Shown piece by piece: positions 37,637-44,611 of a stretch of 64,000 nt of DNA (position 1 is the stretch's first letter; every line of letters starts with the position of its first letter). A program made the position numbers and the translations under genes. The stretch comes from Ktedonobacter racemifer DSM 44963 (GTDB taxonomy: Bacteria; Chloroflexota; Ktedonobacteria; Ktedonobacterales; Ktedonobacteraceae): assembly GCF_000178855.1 (NCBI RefSeq), contig NZ_ADVG01000003.1:1488001-1552000 (forward strand), read 5' to 3'. The notes below the pieces were generated by a model. That model was not told the origin of the DNA. It did no database searches and saw only the letters and a list, made by a program, of their open reading frames with translations.

Positions 37637-37669
37637 GCTGAGGGCAGAGACGTGCAAGGCGTCCTGGAT

Positions 37670-37813
37670 TCAGGGAGTGAAGATGAAAGGATGGAAAGGG
37701 CGAAGCCAACGCACGCTCATCATCACCGGTCGTACTCGCTGCGTACGCCGGTGAGAAGCGCGATCAGTCGCTAATGAGAGAGGGGTGATCGCGAAGAATG
37801 TGAACAGGCGCAT
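37670..37813 (-). CDS. Candidate leader peptide of the ABC exporter, 47 residues
   Basis: A short open frame begins MRLFTFFAITPLSLATD and ends RPFHPFIFTP, with an internal restart MMSVRWLRPF. It stops 33 bases before the left arm of the hairpin that masks the exporter's ribosome site. Two further hairpins lie inside it: 37759-37766 with 37786-37793 (8 bp), and 37723-37735 with 37743-37754 (12 bp with one bulge). The hydrophobic opening and Pro/Phe-rich end would suit drug-induced ribosome stalling. No strong ribosome site is visible, so translation is a hypothesis. An in-frame ATG at 37867 would lengthen it. Confidence 0.4.
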   Translation of the reverse strand: MRLFTFFAITPLSLATDRASHRRTQRVRPVMMSVRWLRPFHPFIFTP

Positions 37814-37996
37814 GCAGGCAAAAAGGGCAGAGTGATCCCCTGGGCCAGTGGCATGCCATTGCCGCAATGAAGTCCCCCATTTCGTGGTAAGAACTTAATG
37901 CAACTGTTCAACATTTTTGCTTCTCCAGATACTAATACATCATATATAAGATAAGTGTATATGCGAAACTACTACATTGTCAAGAGGTTATCTGTT

Positions 37997-38046
37997 GGTG
38001 TTCAGGGTGTGAGGCGGGCGCATGCCCGCCTCACACCCTGAACACC
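37997..38046. terminator. Perfect 23-bp hairpin after the GH127 gene
   Basis: Arms 37997-38019 and 38024-38046 are perfect with a four-base loop, seven bases beyond the GH127 stop (minus strand). It probably terminates that transcript and insulates the ABC leader, which begins about 180 bases further on. Confidence 0.82.
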
Positions 38047-38052
38047 TTGACC

Positions 38053-39984
38053 CTACAATTTGATATTCTCATCTAGAGGAAGCCAGACTTGCATGGGGCC
38101 GGCTTCACGGTTAGCCCAGGCGTAGTAGGGGATGGCGATGAGCTGGACCGGGCGATAGCTGTTTTGCCTGGTCTGGTTATGGGGGCGATAGAGCTGTCCC
38201 TGCCAGTCCTCTGAGACCTGTTCGTAGCCCTGAGTGTGCAGGGTTACGACTCCGCCCAGGAGTTGCTTTTGTGCTTGTACTTCCCAGTGGGTTTGGCCTG
38301 AGAGGACAATATCCCATACATCGACGGAGCCGTGATCGACCTGCTCAAGGCAGTAGACCAGGGGACCGCGAGCGATGGCGACGCGGCCACGGTTGCTGGT
38401 AACATGGGGATGGCTCTCCAGGAGGCGAACCTCCAGAGGCAGGACAATTGTGACCTTATCGCCTGGCTGCCAGGTGCGGTTGAGCTGGGCATAAGTGCCT
38501 GGCTTGATGGCAAGCCCCTCGACAGGCTGCTTGTTGACCTGGATCTGGGCGCCTGTCGCCCAGGCGGGTATGCGCACAAAGAGGGTGAAGTCCTGGGCCT
38601 CTCGCATCTGGAGCCTGACGCCAATCTCTTCATCCCAGGGGTAGTTCGTTTGCTGCTCGATGGTAATGGCCTCTCCGCTGGCCAGGGGAATCTGAGCGGT
38701 GTTGCTGGCGTAGAGATGCAGCCAGATGCCCTCCTCTGAGGTGCTGTAGAAATAGCCGGGGAGCGAGGCGAGCAGGCGCGCAATATTGGGGGGGCAACAG
38801 GCCGTATCAAACCAGGGCTGGCGGCGGTGTTTGCCACGGTCCGCGAGGGGATTCTGGTAGAAGTAGAGTTTCCCATCGAGCGAGCTACCCGCGATAACGC
38901 CGTTATAGAGCGTTTGCTCGATCACATCGGTGAAGCGCGCCTCCGGCCTGGCCTGGAGGAGGCGCCAGTTCCACATGACGCTGGCGATGGCGGCGCAGGT
39001 CTCCGTGTAGGCCCGTTCATTAGGGAGCTCATAGTTCTCACCGAATGCCTCACCCTCCCAGCGTGATCCCACGCCGCCTGTCACATACGTCTTGCGCTCC
39101 GTGAGATTCTGCCAGAGGGCCTCTTGCGCGTGGTCAAGGGCTGCTTCCCCTGTCTCAAGATAGGCATCGGTTACCCCTGCGTAGAGGTAGAGCGCGCGGA
39201 CTGCGTGTCCCACGACTTCCTGCTGCTCGCGCACTGGCAGGTGATCCTGGCAATAGGGCGAGCCATTGAGGACAGGCGGCTTCTGACCACGCTGACCGAT
39301 GAAGAACTGTGCCTGTTGCAGGTAGCGTGGCTCACCTGTCTCGCGGGCCAGCTCGACCAGGGCCAGCTCAATTTCGGGATGTCCACAGGTTCCCGGGCGC
39401 CCCTGGGGACCAAAGACCGAGGCGATATTATTGGCCACGCGGGTCGCCACATCGAGCAGGCTGGCCTTGCCGGTTGCCCGGTGGTGCGCGACCGCAGCCT
39501 GGAGAAGATGGCCCGCGCAGTAGAGCTCGTGCATATCTGTGAGGTTGCTCCAGCGCTCGGCCTGGCGCTCAAAGGAGTAATAGGTGTTTAGATAGCCGTC
39601 ATCATCCTGAGCTGAGGCGATAAGCGCGATTACCTCGTCGAGCTGCTGCTCTAAGCGTGCATCGGGAGTCTGAGCGAGTGTCCAGGAGGCCGCCTCCACC
39701 CATTTGTAGACATCGGAGTCGTTGTAAAATATGCCCCTGAAAGGAATTGAGCTATCTCCAGCCGCCCGGCGGAAATTATCGAGTCGCCCGGTACGCGCGG
39801 ATAGTTCGTATTGCTGTGGAAGCGTCACGGTCTGATTGATATCACGGCGTGGCTGCCAGAACGTATCCGTAAGCTGTACGTTGCTCATGCTGACCGGGTG
39901 TAATCTGGCCTGTGGACTGCGCCGAGTATCGACAACAAAAGCGGTATCCTGTTGCTGTGAGTTGGAATGACTGCTAAAAGTCAT
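38053..39984 (-). CDS. Glycoside hydrolase family 127 (beta-L-arabinofuranosidase-like)
   Basis: A 643-residue DUF1680/GH127 enzyme, which cleaves beta-L-arabinofuranosyl ends of plant glycans. The family's zinc-thiolate active site is visible: ELPNERAYTETCAA (near 318-331, Glu and Cys ligands) and ACCPPNIARLL (CC near 395), whose second Cys is the nucleophile in HypBA1. No signal peptide is seen, so it is probably cytoplasmic and acts on imported oligosaccharides. It stands alone without an obvious sugar transporter nearby. An alternative ATG lies at 39888. Confidence 0.92.
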   Translation of the reverse strand: MTFSSHSNSQQQDTAFVVDTRRSPQARLHPVSMSNVQLTDTFWQPRRDINQTVTLPQQYELSARTGRLDNFRRAAGDSSIPFRGIFYNDSDVYKWVEAASWTLAQTPDARLEQQLDEVIALIASAQDDDGYLNTYYSFERQAERWSNLTDMHELYCAGHLLQAAVAHHRATGKASLLDVATRVANNIASVFGPQGRPGTCGHPEIELALVELARETGEPRYLQQAQFFIGQRGQKPPVLNGSPYCQDHLPVREQQEVVGHAVRALYLYAGVTDAYLETGEAALDHAQEALWQNLTERKTYVTGGVGSRWEGEAFGENYELPNERAYTETCAAIASVMWNWRLLQARPEARFTDVIEQTLYNGVIAGSSLDGKLYFYQNPLADRGKHRRQPWFDTACCPPNIARLLASLPGYFYSTSEEGIWLHLYASNTAQIPLASGEAITIEQQTNYPWDEEIGVRLQMREAQDFTLFVRIPAWATGAQIQVNKQPVEGLAIKPGTYAQLNRTWQPGDKVTIVLPLEVRLLESHPHVTSNRGRVAIARGPLVYCLEQVDHGSVDVWDIVLSGQTHWEVQAQKQLLGGVVTLHTQGYEQVSEDWQGQLYRPHNQTRQNSYRPVQLIAIPYYAWANREAGPMQVWLPLDENIKL

Positions 39985-40029
39985 TGTGGGAAAGAGCCTT
40001 TCTGGTTATGAGATCTACCAAGTGGGTGC

Positions 40030-40125
40030 CGACGCTGCGAGAGCACGCGTTTACATACCATGATACGACATTCTCCGCCCCATCATATATAAACGTGTGC
40101 TTTAACGTGTGCTCCCGCAGCGTCG
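40030..40125. terminator. Imperfect long hairpin between two minus-strand genes
   Basis: Arms 40030-40051 and 40104-40125 pair over 22 bases with two non-Watson-Crick positions and a 52-base loop. The loop carries a direct repeat of AACGTGTGCT (40092 and 40104). It lies after the small membrane-protein gene and before GH127. Confidence 0.5.
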
Positions 40126-40134
40126 TGCTACTCT

Positions 40135-40572
40135 TTACTGTTGCATGGGTGGCAGTTGCTCGGGATACTGGGCTTCGGGGGCCTCATGTGGCTGAGGCTG
40201 GGTAGAATTTTGCGAGGGATAGTAGTATTGCTGTCCGCCTTCCTGATAGTTTGCTGGTGGAGGTTGGTAGCCCTGGTCATAAGGCTGGTAGTAGGACTGC
40301 TGCTCTTCCGACTCGGCGGGTGTCTGGTATGGCTGTTGATATTTCATGCCTCTATTGCGACTGGACATGAAGAGGCCCGCCCCGATCAACAGGAGGACGA
40401 GCACGCCCAGGCCGAAGAGTATTGTCGAGAGGTGGTGTGTAAAGTAGACGACGGCGATGATGATAAACACGATACCGAGCCAGCCACCTCTGGACCGACG
40501 ATAGTTTCGCCTGTAGGAGCGCCGGGCGTTCCTGGCCGCTCTCCGCGCGTCTCTTGGATCTCCGTATTGCAT
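40135..40572 (-). CDS. Small membrane protein with Arg-rich head and Gln/Pro/Tyr-rich tail
   Basis: A 145-residue protein: a strongly basic N-terminus (RRAARNARRSYRRNYRRSRGG, 10-30), two hydrophobic segments (about 31-68) and a low-complexity C-terminal tail of Gln, Pro and Tyr (about 75-145). The tail would be disordered and could be outside the membrane or cytoplasmic. No named family is recognised. A + strand frame on the same region is a shadow. The 49562-50242 protein has a similar membrane-plus-QPY tail design. Confidence 0.7.
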   Translation of the reverse strand: MQYGDPRDARRAARNARRSYRRNYRRSRGGWLGIVFIIIAVVYFTHHLSTILFGLGVLVLLLIGAGLFMSSRNRGMKYQQPYQTPAESEEQQSYYQPYDQGYQPPPANYQEGGQQYYYPSQNSTQPQPHEAPEAQYPEQLPPMQQ

Positions 40573-40725
40573 GAATGTGCCTGCTTTCCTCTATGATGGG
40601 TTGGGCTTCAACGCTTGACCCTAAAATTCTATGATTTCTATACCTTTATTACCAGGAATACGAATGTCTCGTGCTTTGGTTGTGTATGGATGCGTCACTT
40701 TCGCGCCTGCGGAGCTCAATGGATA

Positions 40726-40774
40726 GGGATGGTGGTGCGGATGGCGGCGGAGCCGCCATCCGCACCACCATCCC
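40726..40774. repeat. Perfect 23-bp inverted repeat flanked by both GC-rich modules
   Basis: Arms 40726-40748 and 40752-40774 are perfect with a three-base loop. The left flank carries TCGCGCCTGCGGAGCTC (40701-40717) and the right flank CCCGAGGCGAGCTTGCGAGC (from 40779). The same flanks, inverted, surround the hairpin at 42935. It lies downstream of the methyltransferase gene. Confidence 0.82.
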
Positions 40775-40817
40775 CTTACCCGAGGCGAGCTTGCGAGCCG
40801 GGAGGAGATAGCAGTTC

Positions 40818-41615
40818 CTATGGCTTACGCGCAATTATGAAGAAGGTGTGGAAGGGAATGTCGAGCATGCCATCACGCTCAAAGATGCGCTGAATTTCAA
40901 TGAGCTTATCAAAGTAGGCGTTGATGGAGAAATCGGGTACCTCCCAGGGAATGGCCTTGAGATAGTAGACAAAGGCGCCCAGGTCGAGAAAACGCGTGGT
41001 ATGAAAGTGCTCATGCTGCTCTATAATCTGCCAGCCGTGCGCATGCAGTTCATGCGTGGCGTACTCCAGGTTCCAGGCGGATTTGTGGGGTGCGCCCTCG
41101 TAGGAGAGCAACTCCTTCTGGCGTCCCAATAGTTCATGGATGCGTACATTGGCCTGGTCGCTAACCTGCTGCGTGATGAAGTGTTGACCTGGTTTTAAGA
41201 CACGCAGTACCTCGCGTGGATTGTAGCTCCCATGGCGATTGATAATAAGCTCCAGCGTATTGTCGGCGAAGGGAAGTGTTTCGTCATCTACGGCATAGAC
41301 GGTGGCCCCCAGGGGATCAAGGAGCCGATGGGCCATGGCGAGATTTGGTGCGTAGCCCTCTGTGGCGTAGGCATGCGGCACGGGGTACTGTCTAAGTAGA
41401 TCGGCGAATTTTTCGCCACCACCGGTACGCATGTCGAGGATGGATTGTACTTGCTGCATGGCGGTCTGTACAGCCCTGATATAGTCCCACATCTTGGGTT
41501 GGGTTGCTACATCTACCCTTCTGCCGTCCAGGTACGACCAGTCCCAGTAGTCGAAGTGGTGGTTGTATTCGGAGACGAGGTAATCATAAAGGGTCTGAGT
41601 GTTGCTATCTCGCAT
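40818..41615 (-). CDS. Class I SAM-dependent methyltransferase
   Basis: A 265-residue cytoplasmic methyltransferase. Motif I is unusual: ILDMRTGGGEKFADLL near 57-72 (Gly-rich SAM loop), with the acidic residue of motif II in VYAVDDETLPFADNTLELIINRHG near 105-128 and motif post-I in EVLRVLKPGQHFITQQV. The N-terminal 50 residues (EYNHHFDYWDWSYLDGRR) are rich in aromatic residues. ATG 41615 has AAGGAG eight bases before it. The substrate is unknown. Upstream lies a structured leader with a candidate peptide, which suggests regulated expression. Confidence 0.85.
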   Translation of the reverse strand: MRDSNTQTLYDYLVSEYNHHFDYWDWSYLDGRRVDVATQPKMWDYIRAVQTAMQQVQSILDMRTGGGEKFADLLRQYPVPHAYATEGYAPNLAMAHRLLDPLGATVYAVDDETLPFADNTLELIINRHGSYNPREVLRVLKPGQHFITQQVSDQANVRIHELLGRQKELLSYEGAPHKSAWNLEYATHELHAHGWQIIEQHEHFHTTRFLDLGAFVYYLKAIPWEVPDFSINAYFDKLIEIQRIFERDGMLDIPFHTFFIIARKP

Positions 41616-41652
41616 GCTGATTTCTCCTTGCAATTTGCAATTTTAATGTTGA

Positions 41653-41682
41653 CAAAAAAACCGTGGACATCCTGCCCACGGT
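41653..41682 (-). terminator. Intrinsic terminator inside the methyltransferase leader
   Basis: In the minus-strand RNA, ACCGTGGGCA (41682-41673) pairs with TGTCCACGGT (41669-41660) with one wobble, and is followed at once by seven Ts. It lies 38 bases before the methyltransferase start, so it would stop transcription before the gene unless prevented. Confidence 0.75.
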
Positions 41683-41691
41683 CCTGCTAGG

Positions 41692-41757
41692 AGACATAAG
41701 CTGGCGCCAAAAACGCAGAAGGCCGTGGGCAAATTTTTTCGCCCACGGCCTATGTCT
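41692..41757 (-). ncRNA. Candidate attenuator/riboswitch-like fold upstream of the methyltransferase
   Basis: AGACATA (41757-41751) pairs with TATGTCT (41698-41692), enclosing a perfect 10-bp hairpin (41741-41750 with 41721-41730) and an unpaired stretch rich in T and G. The hairpin's GCCCACGG arm is also complementary to the CCGTGGGC arm of the terminator next to it, so an antiterminator pairing is possible. I could not match it to a known riboswitch or to the T-box consensus. Confidence 0.4.
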
Positions 41758-41775
41758 ACCTGACTGCTACGCGTT

Positions 41776-41904
41776 TTAGCTTCTCAGCGCCAAAGCATGG
41801 CTAAAAAAAGGCAGAGTACGGCCCTGGACGAAAAGCTGGTTATCCTGTGAGGTTGTATCATGGATACCTGGCATCTGCACAGGTATTTCGCCGCTGAAGG
41901 CCAT
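41776..41904 (-). CDS. Candidate leader small ORF, 42 residues
   Basis: A short open frame, too small for ordinary gene finding, opens MAFSGEIPVQMPGIHDTTS and closes with LPFFSHALALRS, stopping 18 bases before the hairpin array. A GAAAGG stretch lies about 13 bases upstream of its ATG. The product has no Cys and no membrane segment. Its place between a promoter-bearing region and a terminator-controlled methyltransferase suggests a leader peptide or a peptide substrate of the methyltransferase. Both are inference, and translation is unproven. Confidence 0.45.
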   Translation of the reverse strand: MAFSGEIPVQMPGIHDTTSQDNQLFVQGRTLPFFSHALALRS

Positions 41905-42126
41905 CTGTAATTACTACCTTTCTTGAGAACAACCCTACTCTTGCTATATATGGAGAAGAGCATATAGAGCTTAACATGCTCTATATGCTTCTGTCAATGC
42001 TGAAAGATAGCTATAGCGTGGCTATTTCTTGACATTCTTTTACCCCTGCCCCTATACTATCTATAGGTAATGATCTAAAAAGTATTTTAGTAATTACTGG
42101 CTTGTAGCGAATAAAGGAGTGTTCGT
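41905..42126. promoter_or_regulatory. Divergent promoter region between the leader ORF and the lipoprotein gene
   Basis: Of this 222-base AT-richer stretch, the clearest element is a + strand promoter at 42029-42058 for the lipoprotein. The sequence GCATATAGAGC / GCTCTATATGC (41957-41990 region) forms a further inverted repeat between the two start sites and could be an operator. Nothing else coding is visible. Confidence 0.45.
42029..42058 (+). promoter_or_regulatory. Sigma-70-like promoter of the lipoprotein gene
   Basis: TTGACA (42029-42034) and TATACT (42053-42058) are separated by 18 bases, 69 bases ahead of the ATG. Confidence 0.65.
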
Positions 42127-42888
42127 ATGCCTTCGTCAATGTATAGACAAAACCTGTATTTCGCTTATACTCCCTGGCATCGGCGGCGCTTTATATGTAG
42201 CCTCTTCTTTGTCTGCCTCATGGTGGTATTGGCTGCCTGCTCTGGCGGCCCCACAACCAGTTCGGATTCAGGAACGCAGCCCACTTCTCAGGCGCTTACA
42301 CCTACGCCATCGCCGCGTAAAGGGCCAGCGGCCAGAACGATACTCTACAAGGCTGATTGGGCGCGTGGTATTGCGGGTTGGGAGGGGGCCACGGGTTGGC
42401 AGGTCCAGCATGGAGAGCTCTACTCTAAAGGTGGTGCTCAAGATGTGCTTACCGTCCCCTTTGTTGCCCCTACGACGATGTATGCTGTTGAGATTCACAT
42501 TCAAGTGAGTGGATATAGCGCACCCAGTGGGGGAAGCTTTATATTTAGCACCCCCCATACGGGTGAAATCGATGGTTATAATGCAGGTGCGAGTGGATTG
42601 CTCTCCAAGCTTCCAACCATTGGGGGTCTTCATCCCCAACTCCAGGCCATGATTGATCCGCCTGCCAACGTCGTGCAGAGCCAGCCTCCCTTTGATTATG
42701 ATCCGCGCATGGAGCCACATGTCTACAGGCTGGAGATTCGCGATAACATCTTAGAGTTTTTCGCCGATGGCGTAAAGGCCTTTACTGTAGCTAGCGCATC
42801 CTCGCCCAATCTCTCTCAAGGACCATTGCGTATCAAGTCGCATGGCATCACTCTGCGTGTCAGCAGCCTGACAATCACCGCTTTATAG
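42127..42888 (+). CDS. Lipoprotein with a C-terminal concanavalin/LamG-like sandwich domain
   Basis: A 253-residue secreted protein. A long basic N-terminus leads into a hydrophobic signal (about 23-37) and the lipobox VLAAC, so Cys38 would be lipidated on the outer face of the membrane. A Thr/Ser/Pro linker follows (40-60), then a beta-rich domain of about 190 residues (YKADWARGIAGWEGATGWQV, ending LRIKSHGITLRVSSLTI) like the 3-keto-disaccharide hydrolase/LamG sandwich fold. Such domains bind glycans. No catalytic residues are evident. AAGGAG precedes the ATG. Confidence 0.8.
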   Translation: MPSSMYRQNLYFAYTPWHRRRFICSLFFVCLMVVLAACSGGPTTSSDSGTQPTSQALTPTPSPRKGPAARTILYKADWARGIAGWEGATGWQVQHGELYSKGGAQDVLTVPFVAPTTMYAVEIHIQVSGYSAPSGGSFIFSTPHTGEIDGYNAGASGLLSKLPTIGGLHPQLQAMIDPPANVVQSQPPFDYDPRMEPHVYRLEIRDNILEFFADGVKAFTVASASSPNLSQGPLRIKSHGITLRVSSLTITAL

Positions 42889-42934
42889 CCTTCTTTTCCG
42901 GGCGGCTGAACTCATCGGCTCGCAAGCTCGCCTC

Positions 42935-42997
42935 GGGTAAGGGGATGTCTGTGTGAGCGGCGGCAAAGCCGCCGCTCACACAGACATCCCCTTACCC
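42935..42997. repeat. Perfect 30-bp inverted repeat framed by both GC-rich modules
   Basis: Arms 42935-42964 and 42968-42997 are perfect with an AAA loop. The left flank carries CGGCTCGCAAGCTCGCCTCG (from 42916) and the right flank GAGCGCCGCAGGCGCGA (43000-43016). This is the best preserved copy of the module-hairpin-module unit. Confidence 0.88.
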
Positions 42998-43062
42998 ATG
43001 AGCGCCGCAGGCGCGAGGGATGATATACTCATGGAGAACTATTTGAGGAAAGAGGCTCTTCT

Positions 43063-43515
43063 ATGGAGTGTTTAAGCTGTCTCAGCTTGAGTGGTGAGCG
43101 TAGTATTTCGCCTGGACCCATCGTCTATGAAGGAACGTACTGGGTGGTTGATCATGCCTATCCCACCATCCACCTTGGTTGGCTGGTAATCCTGACCAAA
43201 CGTCACGTGGAGGCGCTGCATGAGCTGTCTCGGGAGGAATTTTTAGAACTGGCTGAGATCCAATATAGGTTGGCCCAGACCATGCACCTGGATAGTTCTG
43301 TCCAGAAGGAATATTTGATGTGCTTCGCGGAGGGCAAGGGCTTTCCTCATGTGCATATCCACATGGTTCCCAAATCGGCTGATCTCCCCGCTGAGCATAA
43401 GGGACCGCGTATCTTCGAGCGCCTGAAGGCTGACGAAGAGCATCCTATCATTCCTGCGGATGAGCTGACTGCCTTCTGCGAAGAATTTACGCGCAAGCTA
43501 AGCGCCATTAAGTAG
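43063..43515 (+). CDS. HIT-family (histidine triad) hydrolase
   Basis: A 150-residue cytoplasmic nucleotide-binding protein. The histidine triad FPHVHIHMVP places H96, H98 and H100, with the middle family residue as the catalytic nucleophile. An N-terminal CxxC (C3, C6) resembles the zinc ligands of some HIT proteins. HIT enzymes hydrolyse or transfer nucleoside phosphoramidates and dinucleotides. It starts 65 bases after a long hairpin and has an AGAGG ribosome site. Confidence 0.93.
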   Translation: MECLSCLSLSGERSISPGPIVYEGTYWVVDHAYPTIHLGWLVILTKRHVEALHELSREEFLELAEIQYRLAQTMHLDSSVQKEYLMCFAEGKGFPHVHIHMVPKSADLPAEHKGPRIFERLKADEEHPIIPADELTAFCEEFTRKLSAIK

Positions 43516-43542
43516 CTTTATCTGGAGAGAGGATAGGTTTTG

Positions 43543-43621
43543 GCTTCTATTACCTTCCTGGGCACGAGCGATTCGCGAGGTGTGCCCAGGCTTCTGTTCG
43601 TATGTTTGCGGAGATAGAAGC
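43543..43621. terminator. Nested hairpin after the HIT gene
   Basis: An outer 8-bp stem (43543-43550 with 43614-43621) encloses a perfect 9-bp stem (43557-43565 with 43582-43590). It starts 28 bases after the HIT stop and lies before the COG4705-like gene. Confidence 0.6.
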
Positions 43622-43665
43622 TCCGGTCGGGAGATAGCTTCAATACGCTTCTATGCTTCGCTTCT

Positions 43666-43707
43666 CTTCATCAGTAGACTACGTAGTAGGAGGATATGCT
43701 GATGAAG
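43666..43707 (+). promoter_or_regulatory. Inverted repeat spanning the start codon of the COG4705-like gene
   Basis: CTTCATCAG (43666-43674) is a perfect 9-bp complement of CTGATGAAG (43699-43707), which contains the ATG at 43702. The AGGAGG ribosome site lies in the loop. The fold could hide the start codon. Confidence 0.4.
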
Positions 43708-44517
43708 AAAATCCCTCAAATTACTATCGCGTTCTGGATCATGAAGATTTGCGCAACCACTCTGGGCGAAACAGGTGGTGATCTTTTATCCATGACTATG
43801 CGTGTTGGCTATGCAATTAGTTCTTTGCTTTTCATTGGGCTATTTGTCATCACTCTGACGACACAGCTTCTCTCGAAGAAATATCATCCCTTCCTTTACT
43901 GGAGCGTTATCCTTTCAACCAGTATCGCTGGTACTACCATGTCAGATTATATGGACCGCACTTTAGGGCTGGGCTACGCAAAAGGTTCCCTCCTTCTCTG
44001 CACTCTTTTGCTAGCTATCTTTATAGTCTGGCGCTTCAGTAAAGCTTCTTTCTCGGTAAACAAGATCACCACGGTGAAAGTTGAATTCCTTTTTTGGACG
44101 GCAATTCTCTTTTCAAACACCCTGGGGACCGCGCTGGGTGATTTCCTGGCAGACGATTCCCACCTCGGATTTGGGGGAGGCGTGCTGCTCATTTCAGGTC
44201 TACTCGCGCTGATAGTTTGCGCAGCTTTTTTCACCAGGATCTCCAAAACCCTCTTGTTCTGGATGGCATTTGTTCTCACGCGTCCATTCGGTGCGACAAT
44301 GGGTGATCTTCTTACAAAGTCACATGCACAAGGCGGGCTGGGATTTGGCACTATTGGCTCATCTTTGATCCTTGCAGCGATCCTTGTCGTATTCATCCTC
44401 ATTACGTCTCGTCCGGAAATTTCTCACGCATCGGGTGTACAAGCTGGCTTGTTGAAACAAAATTGGCGAATGTTCACCAGGCGGTTTCGGCTCACAACGG
44501 GATTTGATGAAAAATGA
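43702..44517 (+). CDS. COG4705-type membrane protein with repeated helical pairs
   Basis: A 271-residue membrane protein with about eight hydrophobic segments arranged as four internal repeats. Each begins with a polar motif within the membrane: KICATTLGETGGDLLS, TSIAGTTMSDYMDRTLG, SNTLGTALGDFLADD and TRPFGATMGDLLTK. The repeated Thr-x-Gly-x-x-x-(G/S)-D pattern suggests a conserved ion or proton site on each repeat. The family is uncharacterised in general. ATG 43702 is preferred over ATG 43696 because the AGGAGG site would be only two bases from the latter. Confidence 0.85.
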   Translation: MKKIPQITIAFWIMKICATTLGETGGDLLSMTMRVGYAISSLLFIGLFVITLTTQLLSKKYHPFLYWSVILSTSIAGTTMSDYMDRTLGLGYAKGSLLLCTLLLAIFIVWRFSKASFSVNKITTVKVEFLFWTAILFSNTLGTALGDFLADDSHLGFGGGVLLISGLLALIVCAAFFTRISKTLLFWMAFVLTRPFGATMGDLLTKSHAQGGLGFGTIGSSLILAAILVVFILITSRPEISHASGVQAGLLKQNWRMFTRRFRLTTGFDEK

Positions 44518-44559
44518 TAGAAGATGTAATGGTTTTTCTCTCTATAATATGTCCCAGTA

Positions 44560-44607
44560 TGTATATGTGGTGTGGCAGACCGCAAGCATCGCCACACCAC
44601 ATATACA
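44560..44607. terminator. Bidirectional 17-bp hairpin between convergent genes
   Basis: Arms 44560-44576 and 44591-44607 are perfect with a 14-base loop, between the ends of the COG4705-like gene and the glycosyltransferase-like gene. Confidence 0.75.
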
Positions 44608-44611
44608 CATC

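Noticed and set aside
40141..40596. 151-residue + strand frame over the small membrane-protein gene
   Set aside because: The minus frame has a clear basic head, membrane segments and QPY tail with a ribosome site; the + frame lacks these.
41653..41757. T-box riboswitch in the methyltransferase leader
   Set aside because: No specifier stem, no T-box bulge consensus and no aminoacyl-tRNA or amino-acid gene follows. The attenuator description is kept without a known class.
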